This document shows positions 17,939-27,239 of a DNA stretch of 64,000 bases, one piece after another; position 1 is the first letter of the stretch, and every line of letters starts with the position of its first letter. Under the pieces are notes generated by a model. That model saw only the letters and a list, made by a program, of their open reading frames with translations, did not search any database and was not told the DNA's origin. Position numbers and translations under genes: made by a program. This stretch comes from an uncultured Gemmatimonadota bacterium (GTDB lineage: Bacteria > Gemmatimonadota > Gemmatimonadetes > Gemmatimonadales > Gemmatimonadaceae): the NCBI GenBank assembly GCA_902826615.1, contig CADEFN010000001.1:1320845-1384844 (forward strand), in the 5' to 3' direction.

Positions 17939-20134
17939 TCAGGCAGGCACAATGATGAGAAGTGCTTCCACGGTCGGCACAACTCGCGGCTGCTGCGCGC
18001 GCACGCGCGGGGCAAGCGTGACCATCAGCTCCTCGATGCCGGCGGCCGTGAGTGGGCCCGTCGCCATCTGCGCCAGCCAGGCCCGAAGGGCTCGTTCGGC
18101 CCCCGATCCCGCGCTCTGAAGCACGAGTTCCCGGGCACGGGCGGTGAGGGCGAGTCGCTGATAGCGGTCGATGCGTGAGGCGCCGGTGGCAAACGCGGAG
18201 AGACGCCGCAGCACCTGCTGATGATCAACGGACAGGCGGTCCAGCAGCAACGACTCACGGAGGGCCTTGCCTCGCAACCAACGGTCGAGCTGCGACCACG
18301 CGGCCGTGCGGGCCTCAGGGTGGTCACATGCCGCCGCTGTTCCGGCATTCGCGAGGAGTCGAAGAATGGTGCTCGGTTCACGAGTGACGCCGTGCGCTTC
18401 ATTCGCAACCAGGATCACTTCACAATCGCTTTGCACAGCGGCAACCCATCCCCGGCACACATCAGACTCGGCGACGACCACGACAGGGCTCGTGTCGAGT
18501 GACCGGTCATCTGTCGCCCACTCATTCAGCAGCGAACGCAGCAGTTGCAGGCTGGATGTTGTCCCGCGAGAGCGAGAGATGCCGCGACGAAAGCTGGCAG
18601 GAAGCGCGAATCCCACCGGGTCTACACCCACAGCGCGTCGGGACAACCCGGCCTTGCGTGCCAGGCGGCGCAGAACACCGGTGAGCTTCTCGCTCGCATG
18701 CGGCGGCTGGAGGGCATACTGGCGTACCTCGCTGTGCGGGGAGCCAAGCCGTCGCAACCGGCCGATGCGCTGCTCGATGCGAGCGACGGTCCACGGAAGG
18801 TCGAGATGTACGAGTACGGAGGCCGCATGGAGGTTCACTCCTTCGCTCACCACATCAGTGGCGATGAGGACGTCCATCCGCAGCAGATCGTCAGGCAAAC
18901 GTGATGACGGGACAAAGCGCGCGAGGATTTCGTGCCGAGGGAGGTGGCCACTGGCCACGAGGCCATGGCTTCCGGTCAGGAGAGCGCAGCGCCACCGCGT
19001 CTTGAGTGCGGCAAAGAGTGAATGGGCGGTGTCGGCACTGTGTGTGAAGAGCACCACCCGTTCATCGCGATGCATGGCGATGATGCGGTTGACCTGATCG
19101 AAGCGGTCGTGGTCGTCGCACTCGTCGAGGAGCGTTCTGAGCGCGCGTACGCCATCGGTATGGTCCCGGAGATATTCGAGCAATCCCTCACACGAGTCCG
19201 TGGTGCTGTCGAGCCCGAGTTGCAATTGCACCGATGCGGAGCCGAGCAGCCAGCGCCGCACCTCGTGTCGCGAGGGATACACCCCGGCACGGAGTCGTGT
19301 CTCCATGGTGATGGCGAGGTGCAGTCGGCGGTGCAAGGCGGCCCGCAGCGCGGCCAGGCTGGAGCAGTACTGCCTGACGAGTACCAGGGTGCCTAACGCT
19401 TCTGCCGTCCCCCCGTCTGAAGGCGGGAGTGGTGGTGGCAATGCCACAATCTGTTCCAGCACACGCACTGCAGCAGGACAGGCGATCCAGACGGGTGGCG
19501 CCACCGCAGGCAGCGGGAGCGCGAGTTCTTCTTCGCTGCGACGGCAGACGAGTTGATGCAGGGCGGCTATGGGGAGGCCAAAGGCCCGCGCGCCCAAAAA
19601 GAGCGCACAGAGTGAGGCGAGGTCGCGATCATGATTGTGGACGGGCGTGGCGGTGAGGAGGAGGATGTCCTGTCCCCAGGCGAGTGTTTCGAGTGCTGCG
19701 CGCCGCTGTGTGCCGGGGTTCCTGAAGTGATGCGCCTCATCAACGATCACGAGACCGCCTCGAGCTGCCACGGACGTTGTCCGGTTCATGGATTCCATGG
19801 ACAGAAGCGACGCCGAAAGGTGTGCGTCCTTGAGCGACTGGCTCCACATCGAACGCAGCACCGCGGGGCAGACCACGGTGATGGCCGTGTGCTGCCGGGC
19901 CACCTCGAGGGCAATCCGGGTCTTTCCGGTACCAACCGGATCGGCCAGCACGGCACCCCCAAAGCGACGCAGCAGCGCAACGACGATCCGGCTCGCGTCC
20001 AGCTGGTGCGGGCGCAGCGAAAGGGGGCCCGCACGATCCGGCGCACCGTGGCCCTCGGGAAACAGGGCCCTGGCAAATCGGCTGCGAGCGAGCGCCAGGG
20101 CATCGGATGGAGCCACGCCTAACGCCAGGTCCAT
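17939..20134 (-). CDS. DEAH-box superfamily 2 helicase partnered with a DNA methylase
   Basis: 731 aa. Helicase motifs in order: Walker A DPVGTGKT (65-72), DEAH (132-135), LTATP (160-164), then in the second RecA domain ATDVVSEGVNL (425-435) and EQRIGRLRR (454-462). The SNF2/DISARM-DrmA-like layout suggests a DNA translocase rather than an RNA helicase. The C-terminal 230 residues are not recognised. Its ATG overlaps the end of the methylase gene by 16 bp, so the two are coupled. The family pairing points to restriction or phage defence (inference); no nuclease motif is seen. Confidence 0.88.
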   Translation of the reverse strand: MDLALGVAPSDALALARSRFARALFPEGHGAPDRAGPLSLRPHQLDASRIVVALLRRFGGAVLADPVGTGKTRIALEVARQHTAITVVCPAVLRSMWSQSLKDAHLSASLLSMESMNRTTSVAARGGLVIVDEAHHFRNPGTQRRAALETLAWGQDILLLTATPVHNHDRDLASLCALFLGARAFGLPIAALHQLVCRRSEEELALPLPAVAPPVWIACPAAVRVLEQIVALPPPLPPSDGGTAEALGTLVLVRQYCSSLAALRAALHRRLHLAITMETRLRAGVYPSRHEVRRWLLGSASVQLQLGLDSTTDSCEGLLEYLRDHTDGVRALRTLLDECDDHDRFDQVNRIIAMHRDERVVLFTHSADTAHSLFAALKTRWRCALLTGSHGLVASGHLPRHEILARFVPSSRLPDDLLRMDVLIATDVVSEGVNLHAASVLVHLDLPWTVARIEQRIGRLRRLGSPHSEVRQYALQPPHASEKLTGVLRRLARKAGLSRRAVGVDPVGFALPASFRRGISRSRGTTSSLQLLRSLLNEWATDDRSLDTSPVVVVAESDVCRGWVAAVQSDCEVILVANEAHGVTREPSTILRLLANAGTAAACDHPEARTAAWSQLDRWLRGKALRESLLLDRLSVDHQQVLRRLSAFATGASRIDRYQRLALTARARELVLQSAGSGAERALRAWLAQMATGPLTAAGIEELMVTLAPRVRAQQPRVVPTVEALLIIVPA

Positions 20135-23100
20135 TCCACGAGGGGCGCGAGGGCACGATGGCTCAGACCATAGGCGGCACAGGCGGCCTCCAGCAGCTCG
20201 GCGTCACCGGGCACGTCACCGCGCACAGCGCGAACGCCGAGTGGTGCCAGCACCGCTCGAGCGCGCTCCCAGCTGGAGGGGAGGGGCATGCAGGCGACCG
20301 TCCAAGCCATGTAGCGCCGGTAGCCACCGCGTGCCGGTTCGGCGATGGCGTCGAGCCACGCGGTGAGCAGCGGAGAGTTGAGCAGCGCGGCAAAGGTCAC
20401 CGCATCGGTGTCATCTCGGCAGGAAAGGACGTAACAGCTGTTGAGCGGTACGGTGGGATCGCCTGCGGGAAGCACCGTGGCACGCGGTCCCTTGCTGACG
20501 TCGGCCCAAACCACACGTGGCCTGTGGCAGGCCGCGCCTTCGACCCGGAAGAGTGACCACCAGGGAATCGATGTGCGCGCGTCGCTCCGTTCGCCCAGCT
20601 GGTTGCGCCACCGCTGCATCCAGCGAAGCGTGGCGGGCGGTAGCGTGCGCAATGGTCGCCCGTCACGTTCATGGGTCCACACGATCCATTCGTCGCCGGG
20701 GCCGGTGTGCCAGCGCCGCACATGTTCGCCCCGCATCACGGGACGCAGCACACTTGTATCGATGCGCACATTGCCGCGAGTGGTGGACACCACCGACTCG
20801 CCCGGTGTGAGCGCTGATGCACCAACGAGGAAGGCGTCGTTGCAGCCGCACTTCACGCCCAGCGCGGGTGTACCAAACGCCGAATGCTCCAGTGACGTTC
20901 CCGCTTCGGTGAGCCGGCGAAATGCGCGTTCGGCGTCTGGAGGCAGCAGCAGCCAGGGTGCGCCTGGGGTGTTGTCGAGGGCGAGGTGTGCGCCGGTGGT
21001 GCGCCACGAGATCGCCAGGCGCTTCTTGTGCACCGTGAGCTGCAGCTCGTGTGCGCCTGGTGTTGGTGTCTCGCGGTGCGCCACCACCAAAGAGGGATAC
21101 ACGGCGGCATCGAAGGCGGCGGGGGCCTCCGACCAGTCTTCGAGCACGCGCACGGTGTGGTCGCTGCCTAACAAGCGCCGCGCACCGCCGCCGGACAGCG
21201 ATCGCCAGAGTTTCATCGGGAGGAGCAGCGCCAGCACGCCACCAGGCCGCACCAGGTGCATCGACTGCTCGGCGAAGAGTGCCGCGAGGTCCACTTGCGC
21301 TGCAAATCCGCTCCCTGCGCCACCGGCGGCGGCGCCCCGTTGCCAGGCGGCCTCGCGAAAGACCTTGAAGCTGGCACGAAACGCCTCCCGCTTGTCGGCG
21401 GGAATCCGGTGGATGCGCACCCAGGGTGGATTGCCGACCACGACATCAAAGCCACCGGCGCTCATGGCGTCGGCAAAGTGGCTTTCGAACTGGAATGGGA
21501 GGGCACCACCCGACTGGAGCGCGCGCCGCTGGTCGCGCAGGCGCCGAGCCGTGATGCGGAGTTCGTCACGCCGTGTGCGTTCGGCGCCTAACGACCCGCG
21601 CCGGCCGCCGAAGAGGTCGCGCCCGCGGGACGCCGCCACCAGGGCGCGCCGTTCGTCGGTAATCGTCGTAAGGCGCGCGCCGATGAGGGCGATGCCCGCC
21701 TCCCGCTCGGCGCGGTCGATCGACCGCAGGAGGAGTTGCTTTCGTTTTCCGGTCGCACGCGCGTAGCGCTCTCGCAGTCGTGCGAGCGCGGGGCCGCCGG
21801 CGCGTCGTGTTGCAAGCGGATGTCCGCCATCGAGGGCATCACCGATGCGCACATTCCGGTCGAGGTTGGGAAGTGGGGTCACTTCCATCGGGTCGGTGGC
21901 GTCGAGGTCGACGATGGTCGAGAGCCAGAGCCGCAACTCGCACAACCAGACCGCCATGGGGTTGATGTCGACCCCGAACACCGAGCGTGTGAGCACACGT
22001 CGTTTGAGGTGCGCGCGAGGGAGGGGATCACCGGCCGCGCATAACGAGTCGGTGAGGCGGTCGAGGGCATGCACCAGAAAGGCCCCGGTGCCGCAGGCCG
22101 GGTCGAGCAGCCGTACCTTCGCCAGCAATGGGTGGATCAGGGCACAGTCGGCGGCGTCGAGTGTGTCACGACGCAACACACGCGCGCGGAGCGGTTCGTC
22201 GACCTGGTGGGTGGCCAGCCATTGATCGAGTGCGGCTTCGGTGGTGCGTTCGACGAGTGCTTGCGGCGTGTAGAAGGCTCCACTCTCGCGACGATCGCGC
22301 GACGCCATGAGGCTCTCAAAGGCGCGTCCCAGCATTTCCGGATCGATGGCCGCTTCGCTGGCATCGGTGCGATCTTCGCGCGGTGTAAAGCGAAAACGGG
22401 TCAGGACGTCGTCGAAGAGGGCGCCCACCTCCTCATCGCGAAATCGCAGGGTGCGATACCGGGACTCCAGCGCTGATCGCGCGAAGAGTCCGCCATTCAG
22501 AAAGGGCACCTGCCCGAAGGCGCGCGCCCGCGCGGCGCGCTGGCGCAGCGGCGTGTTCAGCGTCCCGAAGAACAATGGCTCGAGCACACCGCGATGGATG
22601 CCCCGCCCACGACCGGAGGCCGCGTCGCAGTGTTGCGCCAGAAAGTCGGCGTTGTGGTCGAGCCAACCACGGGACTGCAGAAATGAGAGGAAGAGGAGGC
22701 GTGAGGTGGTGGTGAGAGCCAGGGTGCGACGCGCGTCGGATGGCGCCTCACCCAGAGCCCCTTCGCCTAACGACACAACAGCTCGTTCGAGTGCCCGGTA
22801 AAAGCGCGCCGACAGTGCCTCGCGCCCGAGGATTTCATGCCAGCGCAAATGCACCAGCGCATCATCACCGCCGGCCGCTGCCGATAGCGCGGCCAATGTT
22901 TCGGCGTCGCTGTCGAGCACCCGTCCCGGTTCGAAGGCCAGCGTGGCTCGCCGAACCCGCTCACCTTCCTGCACCCAGGTCCCCAATGCGGCTTCGCGTG
23001 CGTCACCACGGAGTGCCAGCACCACCCAGGCGAAGTGCGGAGCTCGTGCGCCCACCCGCGTCGCGAGCTGCGTGAGTGTCTCCCGCAACGGCCGTCGGCC

Positions 23101-23307
23101 GTTGGTAATGATCACGAGGGCTCGCAGCATGCCCTCTCGCTGCGCCAGCGCGACGGCCGCCGCGTCGGGCGGAACGCCGAGTTCGCCTATCGCGGAGGCG
23201 TCGAGCCGCGAGGGTGGACCGAAGCCCAGTGCGGCGAGAAGTGGAGGCGCTCCGCGGGCGCTGGCGAGTCCCGCGAGGAGCGGAGCGGCGGTTCGGGTGG
23301 TAAGCAC
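20119..23307 (-). CDS. Eco57I-type adenine-specific DNA methyltransferase
   Basis: 1062 aa, GTG start. An N-terminal helical region contains TSRLLFLSFLQSRGWL (about 201-216), seen in PglX/Eco57I-like enzymes. GAFYTP (343-348) precedes AdoMet motif I DPACGTGAFL (402-411), FGVDINPMA and the catalytic motif IV NPPW (626-629) of N6-adenine methylases. The last 300 residues (about 770-1062) fit a target-recognition domain. The size matches type IIG/BREX-PglX/DISARM methylases, but no PD-(D/E)xK nuclease motif is visible in the first 190 residues. It is the first gene of a two-gene unit with the helicase. Confidence 0.9.
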   Translation of the reverse strand: MLTTRTAAPLLAGLASARGAPPLLAALGFGPPSRLDASAIGELGVPPDAAAVALAQREGMLRALVIITNGRRPLRETLTQLATRVGARAPHFAWVVLALRGDAREAALGTWVQEGERVRRATLAFEPGRVLDSDAETLAALSAAAGGDDALVHLRWHEILGREALSARFYRALERAVVSLGEGALGEAPSDARRTLALTTTSRLLFLSFLQSRGWLDHNADFLAQHCDAASGRGRGIHRGVLEPLFFGTLNTPLRQRAARARAFGQVPFLNGGLFARSALESRYRTLRFRDEEVGALFDDVLTRFRFTPREDRTDASEAAIDPEMLGRAFESLMASRDRRESGAFYTPQALVERTTEAALDQWLATHQVDEPLRARVLRRDTLDAADCALIHPLLAKVRLLDPACGTGAFLVHALDRLTDSLCAAGDPLPRAHLKRRVLTRSVFGVDINPMAVWLCELRLWLSTIVDLDATDPMEVTPLPNLDRNVRIGDALDGGHPLATRRAGGPALARLRERYARATGKRKQLLLRSIDRAEREAGIALIGARLTTITDERRALVAASRGRDLFGGRRGSLGAERTRRDELRITARRLRDQRRALQSGGALPFQFESHFADAMSAGGFDVVVGNPPWVRIHRIPADKREAFRASFKVFREAAWQRGAAAGGAGSGFAAQVDLAALFAEQSMHLVRPGGVLALLLPMKLWRSLSGGGARRLLGSDHTVRVLEDWSEAPAAFDAAVYPSLVVAHRETPTPGAHELQLTVHKKRLAISWRTTGAHLALDNTPGAPWLLLPPDAERAFRRLTEAGTSLEHSAFGTPALGVKCGCNDAFLVGASALTPGESVVSTTRGNVRIDTSVLRPVMRGEHVRRWHTGPGDEWIVWTHERDGRPLRTLPPATLRWMQRWRNQLGERSDARTSIPWWSLFRVEGAACHRPRVVWADVSKGPRATVLPAGDPTVPLNSCYVLSCRDDTDAVTFAALLNSPLLTAWLDAIAEPARGGYRRYMAWTVACMPLPSSWERARAVLAPLGVRAVRGDVPGDAELLEAACAAYGLSHRALAPLVEWTWR

Positions 23308-23400
23308 ATCCCGAGCCTACCAGTGCCCTGCGCCTGCTGTGTCATCGTTTTATTGCAGGTGGTGCCAATTCTGCTGCGTTGATCGGAGAGGTGACCAGAA

Positions 23401-24657
23401 TCAGTTGCGTGCTGGGGCCGCCCGTTCGCCTCGCGCGACCACCACGGCTGCAGACATATCGCCGGTCACGTTGGTGGTGGTGCGAAACATGTCCGGGATG
23501 GTGTCTACCCCGAGGAGCACACCCATCCCCTCCACCGGCACGCCCGCTGCCAGCAACACCGGCACCATCACGACGATCGAGCCGGCCGGGATGCCCGGCA
23601 CCGAGAAGGTGGTGAGCACCACCGTCAGTACCACGGTCGAGAGTTGTGCTATGCCGAGTTCGACGCCGTAGAGTCGCGCGACGAACAACACGCCGCTCGT
23701 GATGCCTAACGCGCCCCCAATCCGGAAGGTTGAGGCCGCCAGCGGGAGAAAAAACGAGGCCACCTGTTCGGGGAGCTGCAGTCGCGAACGTCCACTTTCC
23801 ATCATCGCCGGCAAGGCGGCCAGCGACGAGCGCGCACTGAACGCCACCGCCTGTGCGGGAAAGACGCCGCGGGCAAACTCGGCCAGCGATATTCCCCCGC
23901 CAATCGCGGCCAGGGGATACAACACCACCAGCGCAAACACACTGCACACCGCCGACGTCACCACGATGTAGCCCACCAGCGCCCCGGCCGCGGAGATCCC
24001 CAGTTTGGCGGCCAGTGGCACTGCCAGCGCAAACACACCGATCGGCGCCGCAACGAGCACCCACCGCACCAGCGTGAGCGCGGTATCCGACAGCGCCTTG
24101 AAGAAGCCTTGCAGAATGTCGCGAGATGCCGGGGCGAGACGCGTGATGCCGAGCCCCAGGATGAGGGAGAAGACAATCAGGGGAAGCATGGCGCCGTCAG
24201 CCGCGGCCTTCACCGGGTTGGTCGGCACCAGCTCGACAAGCCACTGCGAGAAGGTCGGGATCTTCTTCACGCTTTCCCCCGCCGCCGCTGCCGCCGTGCT
24301 CGCCGTCTCCTGGAGTGCGCGCACAGCCTCCGGATCGAGCGGCAGCCGAGCGAAGAGTGGTGGCGAGATGGCGGCGGCAAAGGTGGCACCCGCCACCAGC
24401 AACACCACGAACAGGATGAGGGCGCGTCCCCCGATGCGTCCGATTGTCCGCGCATCAGGCGCGGCGGTGACTCCGACAATGATGCTCCCCACCACGAGGG
24501 GAATCACCGTCATCCGGATGGCGTTGATCCAGAGGGTGCCCAGTGGCTCGATAATCGGTACGAGGGCGCGCGCCGCTGGCGCCTCGCTCGCGGAGATCCC
24601 GATACCGGTGGCCAAGCCGGCGGCGAGGGCAATCAGTACTTTCGTAGTGAGAGACAC
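23401..24657 (-). CDS. Dicarboxylate/amino acid:cation symporter (DAACS family)
   Basis: 418 aa. Multiple transmembrane segments and family signatures are present: PIIEPLGTLWINAIRMTVIPLVVGSI near the N-terminus, a serine-rich re-entrant loop (SARSSLAALPAM) and the C-terminal SVPGIPAGSIVVM and DTIPDMFRTTTNVTGD motif that binds substrate and sodium in GltPh. Substrate is glutamate, aspartate or C4-dicarboxylates by family. It lies divergent from the rhodanese gene. Confidence 0.92.
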   Translation of the reverse strand: MSLTTKVLIALAAGLATGIGISASEAPAARALVPIIEPLGTLWINAIRMTVIPLVVGSIIVGVTAAPDARTIGRIGGRALILFVVLLVAGATFAAAISPPLFARLPLDPEAVRALQETASTAAAAAGESVKKIPTFSQWLVELVPTNPVKAAADGAMLPLIVFSLILGLGITRLAPASRDILQGFFKALSDTALTLVRWVLVAAPIGVFALAVPLAAKLGISAAGALVGYIVVTSAVCSVFALVVLYPLAAIGGGISLAEFARGVFPAQAVAFSARSSLAALPAMMESGRSRLQLPEQVASFFLPLAASTFRIGGALGITSGVLFVARLYGVELGIAQLSTVVLTVVLTTFSVPGIPAGSIVVMVPVLLAAGVPVEGMGVLLGVDTIPDMFRTTTNVTGDMSAAVVVARGERAAPARN

Positions 24658-24722
24658 TCGGCCAAACTACGCCCATGCCGAACGGCGCGCGAGCGCCCCT
24701 ACCCATTGCCCCGGAGTTGCCC

Positions 24723-25079
24723 GTGAAGTCGGCCACCGACCTGATCACTGAAGCCAAGTCGCGCATTCGCGAGATTTCCCCCGCTGACGCCGTGGCCTTG
24801 CGCGCATCGAGCCCCGGCATGGTGCTCATCGACGTCCGCGAGCCTAACGAATACAACCTCGGGCACGCGCCCAAGGCCCTCTTTATCCCGCGCGGCCTGC
24901 TGGAATCGCAGATCGAAGCCAATGTGCCACGCAGCGCCAAGGTCGTGCTCTATTGTGCGTCCGGGAATCGCTCCGCGCTCGCCGCCGACACACTGCAACA
25001 GATGGGGTATGGCGACGTGGCGTCGATGACGGGGGGCTTCAGGGGATGGGTCGAGGCCGGGGGAGAGGTCGAGGGATAA
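24723..25079 (+). CDS. Rhodanese-like sulfurtransferase
   Basis: 118 aa from GTG 24723, which has a GGAG eight bases upstream; an ATG at 24675 in the same frame sits only 17 bp from the divergent symporter start and is less likely. It is a single rhodanese domain: MVLIDVREPNEYNLGHAP, then the active-site loop YCASGNRSA with C78 as the persulfide-carrying cysteine, then LQQMGYGDVASMTGGFRGW. It probably transfers sulfur in the cytosol. The Nudix gene follows 6 bp downstream. Confidence 0.88.
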   Translation: MKSATDLITEAKSRIREISPADAVALRASSPGMVLIDVREPNEYNLGHAPKALFIPRGLLESQIEANVPRSAKVVLYCASGNRSALAADTLQQMGYGDVASMTGGFRGWVEAGGEVEG

Positions 25080-25085
25080 CCGCCC

Positions 25086-25673
25086 TTGCGTGAGTTCCTC
25101 GAGCGGCTCGATCTCTCGTTGCAGACGCAGCCCGGTGTGGCGGCGCCGCTCGATGGTGACCCGGCGCGTGCCGCCGTCCTCATCGTGCTCCGCACCGACC
25201 GGGATGAGCCCGAGTTGCTCCTGATCAAGCGAGCGGCGCGCGAGGGCGACCCCTGGAGCGGCCAGGTGGCGCTCCCCGGGGGACGGTGGCAGGCGAGCGA
25301 CCTGTCCCTCGAAGAGACGGCGGTGCGCGAGACCCATGAAGAAACGGGGCTCGACCTGCGGCAAGCAGGCCGTCTGCTCGGCACACTCGACGACCTCCGG
25401 CCTCGTACCGCGCTTCTCCCGTCGATTGTAGTGACCCCGTATGTGGCGCATCTCGCGGTCCCGGCACCCCTCCGCCCTAATCATGAAGTGGCAGACGCCT
25501 TCTGGGTGGCCTGGTCGGTGCTCACCGATCCCTCCGTGGACCGGATCTCCGAAGTGAAGTCGCGGGGCTCGACCTGGCGGGCCCCCAGTTTTGTGCTTGG
25601 CGAACACATCGTGTGGGGCATGACCGAGCGCATTCTCCGGCAGCTGATCGCTCGGACGCAGCAATCGTCGTGA
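25086..25673 (+). CDS. Nudix hydrolase, CoA pyrophosphatase-like
   Basis: 195 aa, TTG start at 25086, six bases after the rhodanese stop. The Nudix box begins at LPGGRWQASDLSLEE and continues TAVRETHEETGLD, with the catalytic REThEE core. The GG...D spacing and the upstream LIKRAAREGDPWSGQVALPGG match the NuDiX CoA diphosphatase (NudL/PCD1) pattern, where SGQ[IV]xFPGG is diagnostic. It would cleave CoA or oxidised CoA to phosphopantetheine and 3',5'-ADP. It is co-directional with the rhodanese and serine hydrolase genes. Confidence 0.87.
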   Translation: MREFLERLDLSLQTQPGVAAPLDGDPARAAVLIVLRTDRDEPELLLIKRAAREGDPWSGQVALPGGRWQASDLSLEETAVRETHEETGLDLRQAGRLLGTLDDLRPRTALLPSIVVTPYVAHLAVPAPLRPNHEVADAFWVAWSVLTDPSVDRISEVKSRGSTWRAPSFVLGEHIVWGMTERILRQLIARTQQSS

Positions 25674-25699
25674 CCACACCTCCCCCTACTGGAATCGTT

Positions 25700-27202
25700 A
25701 TGCGACGCGGGTTCGTACTTGCGCTGATGGCATTCGTCTCAGCGCCACTCAATGCACAGGTCCCGGATTTCAAGGCGTTTGATGCCTGGGTCGCAAAGGG
25801 TGTGAAAGACTGGGAAGTGCCAGGCCTTGCCGTGGCGGTCGTGAAAGGCGACTCCCTGGTCTTTGCCAAGGGGTACGGTGTACGTGAACTCGGCAAGACG
25901 GACCCCGTCGACATCAGAACCCGTTTTTCCATCGGGTCGACGACCAAGGCCATGACGGCCCTCTCGGTGCTGATGCTGCAGGACGAAGGGAAGCTCAAGC
26001 TCGATGATCCGGTCCTGCGTTTTCTTCCAGATCTGCAGCTGTACGATCCCGTGATGACGCGGGAGCTCACCGTGCGTGACCTCCTCACCCATCACACCGG
26101 TCTCCCCGGGAGTGACCTCCTGTGGAGCGGTGGGGACTACTCAACGACCGAAGTGATCCGGCGCATGCGATGGCTCAAACCCTCGGCGTCGTTCCGCAAC
26201 GAGTACAACTACCAGAACGTGCAGTACGCCATGGCGGGCGAGGTGATTCGGGCGGCATCGGGGATGCCCTGGGAGCAGTTCATCGAGCAGCGGATCTTCG
26301 GACCGTTAGGGATGCGCAACTCCGTGCCGGTCCTCTCGCGCACCATCGGCCAGCCCAATGTGGCCACACCACATATGCGCATCGGCGACACCGTTCGGGT
26401 GATCGTCAATCGCTCCGTCGACCCGGTGGCCGCCGCTGGCTCGGTCTGGTCGAGTGTGGAAGACATGTCACGCTGGATGCGCTTTGTCCTCGACTCGGGG
26501 CGCAGTGGCGGGCGTCGGCTGGTGAGCGCCGAGCGTTTTGTGGACTGGCTATCGCCGCAGGTGGTGGTGCCGCAGTCGCAATTTTATCCCACCGCCACCC
26601 TCACACGCCCGCATCAGGTGAACTACGGGCTGGGCTGGTTCCTGCAGGACTATCGCGGCATGTCGGTGGCCATGCACACCGGGAGCATTGACGGGCTGGT
26701 CGCCATCATCGGCCTGGTTCCCGACCAGCGGCTTGGCGTGTACGTCCTGGCCAATCTTGATCACGCCGAGGTGCGGCACGCCATCATGCATCGTGTCTTT
26801 GACATGTATGCGGGAGGGGCCTTGCGTGACTGGTCCGCAGACTTCCTCGCGTTGTACGGCGGCTTCGAGAAGGCGGGCAAGGCCGCCGTCGCCGCCGACA
26901 AGGCGCGTCGTGTGGCCGGGACCAAACCGTCGCTTGCGCCCGGGCAGTACGTCGGCACATACGCAGACTCGTTGTACGGGTCGGTGCAGGTGACAGAGCA
27001 GGGCGGGCGGCTCCGCGTCACCTTTGGCAAAGGGTTCACCGGCCTGCTCGACCACTGGCACTACGAGACCTTCTCCGTCACCTGGGACGACCGCCGCGCC
27101 GGAGAGGATCGTGTGGTCTTTGCGATCGACGCCAGCGGTCGGCCGGCGTCGGTGCAATTGCTGGGCACCACGTTCCACGCTGTCCCGCAGAAGAATCGTT
27201 AG
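25700..27202 (+). CDS. Secreted serine hydrolase, class C beta-lactamase/esterase family
   Basis: 500 aa from ATG 25700, with a signal peptide (FVLALMAFVSAPLNAQ). The beta-lactamase-like triad region is present: S80-T-T-K83 in SIGSTTKAM (nucleophile serine and general base lysine), Y171-Q-N173 (YxN motif), and a later HTG (AMHTGSIDGL). A C-terminal DUF3471-type domain (about 400-500, FTGLLDHWHYETFSV) follows. Such proteins are mostly esterases or D-aminopeptidases rather than true beta-lactamases. The stop TAG lies in a CGTTAGGC word; the deacetylase gene begins 37 bp later. Confidence 0.88.
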   Translation: MRRGFVLALMAFVSAPLNAQVPDFKAFDAWVAKGVKDWEVPGLAVAVVKGDSLVFAKGYGVRELGKTDPVDIRTRFSIGSTTKAMTALSVLMLQDEGKLKLDDPVLRFLPDLQLYDPVMTRELTVRDLLTHHTGLPGSDLLWSGGDYSTTEVIRRMRWLKPSASFRNEYNYQNVQYAMAGEVIRAASGMPWEQFIEQRIFGPLGMRNSVPVLSRTIGQPNVATPHMRIGDTVRVIVNRSVDPVAAAGSVWSSVEDMSRWMRFVLDSGRSGGRRLVSAERFVDWLSPQVVVPQSQFYPTATLTRPHQVNYGLGWFLQDYRGMSVAMHTGSIDGLVAIIGLVPDQRLGVYVLANLDHAEVRHAIMHRVFDMYAGGALRDWSADFLALYGGFEKAGKAAVAADKARRVAGTKPSLAPGQYVGTYADSLYGSVQVTEQGGRLRVTFGKGFTGLLDHWHYETFSVTWDDRRAGEDRVVFAIDASGRPASVQLLGTTFHAVPQKNR

Positions 27203-27239
27203 GCCATCGTCGTTTCGCCATTCCACTCCAGAGCCATTC

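Noticed and set aside
25700..27202. Beta-lactamase resistance gene
   Set aside because: SxxK and YxN motifs also define esterases and D-aminopeptidases of this family, and a DUF3471-like tail argues against a true AmpC.
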